Assembly (NCBI GenBank): GCA_023053545.1
Contig: JAKZAN010000006.1
Location: forward strand, 12,097,412 to 12,161,411
Direction of reading: 5' to 3'
Origin: Lepidurus packardi
Lineage: Eukaryota > Arthropoda > Branchiopoda > Notostraca > Triopsidae
DNA length: 64,000 nt
The translations under genes were made by a program, and so were the position numbers. The notes under the pieces were generated by a model that had not been told where the DNA came from, ran no database searches, and worked only from the letters and a program-made list of their open reading frames with translations. This document shows positions 62,292 to 64,000 of the stretch, in pieces. Each line of letters opens with the position of its first letter. The first letter of the stretch is position 1.

Positions 62292-64000
62292 CTAGTCTTC
62301 GGGCTCAGCTATTTCCATCAAACAGAGCTTGGCTACTGGCCGGACATACTCCCCATGTTTTGTTTTGACAAGTGCCGTTCTGACGAGGCCATCAGGTCCG
62401 GGGTATACCTGAATCACTCGTGCGATTGGCCAGAGTCCTCTTGGACTGTTCTCCTCGATCAACAGCACGACGTCATCAGGTTGAAGGTTGCGGTTCGGTC
62501 GAACCCATTTCCTACGTTCAATGATGGACGGCACATACTCTCGCAGCCATCGGTGCCAGAATCGCTCGGTTATCGCTTGGGAAGCTCTCCAACGTTTACG
62601 AGCATTAAGATCTTCATCCGTCACGAGTCCAATCGGCAGGTTAGGGTTGGCTCGGCCCAGCAAGAAGTGATTCGGCGTCACCGGCTCCGGATCTTCAGGA
62701 TTCATACTGAGATGCGTCAAGGGTCTACCATTCAGCAGTGACTCCACTTCTGCCATAACGGTTGTGAAGATTTAGTCCGTTACGGTTTGATTCCGCAATG
62801 TGTATCTAAGGGCGACCTTAGCGGAGCGTACCAGACGTTCCCAGACTCCGCCAAAGTGTGGGGACGCAGGGGGGTAAAAGTGCCAACTGATTTTTCTCTG
62901 TGCCAGCTCGTCCGCAATTCGCTTCTCGTTCCAGGCTTTCAAGTTTTGCCGGAGCTCCTTCTCACCTGCACTTAGGTTAGTTACATTATCACTAAAAACG
63001 TGCACCGGATCGCCGCGACGGCTGACAAATCGTCTAAAAGACAAGATAAACGAGTCAGTATCTAGTGAGTGTGCAACTTCCAGGTGGACTGCGCGCGTGA
63101 CGAGGAAAGTGAAGAGGCAAACGTAACGTTTGGGAACTATTCGATGAATTACGACCGCGAACGGTCCAAAGTAATCCACGCCAACGTTCGTGAATGGTGG
63201 GCTATACGTATCTAGTCGTTGCAGGGGTAATGCAGCCATCAACGGGACGCACGGCTTGGCTCGATAACGGTTACAGGTGAACCAGCCGTTTACAATCTTG
63301 TTCACAGCAGCCCGACCTCCTGTCACCGAGTACTGGAGACGCAAATCGGCTAAAGTTCGGTCGGTTGACCCATGTGCTAGCCTTTCGTGTGTACTGCGGA
63401 TTAGTAATGCCGTCAGCGGGCTATCAGGGCTCAGGAGTATAGGGTGCTTGACGTTGGACGGGACGTCGGCATGTTGGATTCTTCCGCCCACCCGCATGAT
63501 ACTTTGCTCGTCCAGGAAGGGAGTCAGCTTCAGGAGTTTCGAATTGCGCGGGAGCGGTTCTTTCTTCTCCAGGGCAGCATAATCCAATCCCATGAGGCGC
63601 TTCTGTTCTACCGTGATGAACTTGAGAAGGGCATCGCTGCATTCAGCAACTGACAGGGGCCCCTTCTCCACGGAAAACTTGGACGGTCGCGCGTTCCTGG
63701 TAAAGCGAAGAGTCCAAGCCCGAATACGCTTCAAACTGTTTAGGTTAGACGTACCTCGCAGGACTTCGAGTGATTCGTCTTTGTCTACCCCTACAGAGGC
63801 AATCAGTGGTGGTAATATTTCTTGGTCAGTGTTATCGGGCTCTCTTCGGATTTGTTCAGCGGCCACTCAGAGGGCGGCTGATGGAGGAAAGTTGGCCCGT
63901 TGAGCCATCGGTTCGGTGTGACCAGAGAAGTTGCTTCTGTCGGTGGGCGACGCGTAAATAGGCGACAGCCCCAAAGGCGATTTCGGACGCGTCCGCAAAG
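62292..64000 (-). pseudogene. BEL/Pao pol, integrase half, with a frameshift and a nonsense codon
   Basis: From the right edge one frame reads RWLNGPTFLHQPPSEWP, the end of RNase H. A one-base shift near 63865 leads to AAEQIRREPDNTDQEILPPL. Then come the integrase zinc domain (LTPFLDEQSIMRVGGRI, HERLAHGSTDRTLADLRL), the catalytic core (GVDYFGPFAV, HVFSDNVTN, GGVWERLVRSAK) and, after TAA at 62772-62774 in the same frame, the DUF5641 tail from 62756 (EVESLLNGRPLTHLSMNPED; LLGRANPNLPIGLVTDEDLN). Catalytic D, D and E are visible, but SDNVTN replaces the usual SDNGTN. The two lesions inactivate it. It is a different family from the BEL at 1-7116. Confidence 0.9.

Overview
The window is animal nuclear DNA, very probably from an arthropod and plausibly a branchiopod crustacean such as Daphnia. 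The histone H2B copy at 40735-41107 starts with the insect/crustacean-type N-terminus ([14 protein letters not shown]), and inferred introns are short, mostly 50-60 nt with GT..AG ends. A 5S rRNA gene lies about 0.7 kb from the histone gene, a linkage reported for some crustaceans. There are no operons, ribosome binding sites or bacterial genes. Most of the sequence is transposable elements, many nested in one another, with a few host-like genes between them. Species assignment is inference.

Left part (1-16 kb). A BEL/Pao LTR retrotransposon on the minus strand runs off the left edge: pol 1-2919, gag 5553-7116, a tRNA-Gly-type primer site at 7273-7290 and an LTR to about 7.9 kb. It is split by an intact pogo/Tigger DNA transposon (2922-5552, TA duplication, 25-bp inverted ends). 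After an unrecognised 176-codon ORF and a LINE ORF1 relic comes a Mutator-like (MULE) transposase gene (12418-13177, minus), with a hAT derivative (11293-12416) inserted at its stop codon. Upstream of the MULE gene is a three-unit tandem array (13211-16193). Each unit keeps the same 65-codon ORF, and two units carry an identical 297-bp MITE-like insert.

Middle (16-39 kb). Hairpin-rich TTCGAA repeats lie at 16.4 kb and 17.1-17.9 kb. They are followed by a PSI-plus-transmembrane gene fragment, a PHD-finger gene and a damaged cysteine-rich multi-exon gene. A 3.7-kb hAT element (21356-25070) has one transposase frame broken by two stop codons. A second BEL relic is interrupted by a Harbinger MITE (25606-26123). 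A complete Gypsy element (30163-37157, 221-bp LTRs, ATACC duplication) is split by an internally deleted ISL2EU-type element (32300-34439).

Right part (39-64 kb). A relic of a large repeat-derived gene family precedes the frameshifted H2B. Then comes a 5S rRNA gene cut in two (41835-41889 and 49649-49725) by a full-length Tx1/L1-like LINE (41890-49648) flanked by a 14-bp target duplication. A Harbinger element (49761-52324), the likely parent of the MITE at 25.6 kb, follows. Then come a LINE 3' fragment, a MADF-type gene and a FLYWCH/MULE-type gene whose 5' part is a run of duplicated mini-exons. Next are a second LINE fragment beside a 333-bp (TA)n tract and a hAT element (58118-61054) with a nested 170-bp hAT MITE. 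The window ends in the integrase half of another BEL element, which carries a frameshift and a nonsense codon.

The most interesting points are the LINE inserted at a precise place in a 5S rRNA gene close to a histone gene, the mini-exon array, the tandem exon triplication, and the nested elements whose target duplications let insertion order be read directly.
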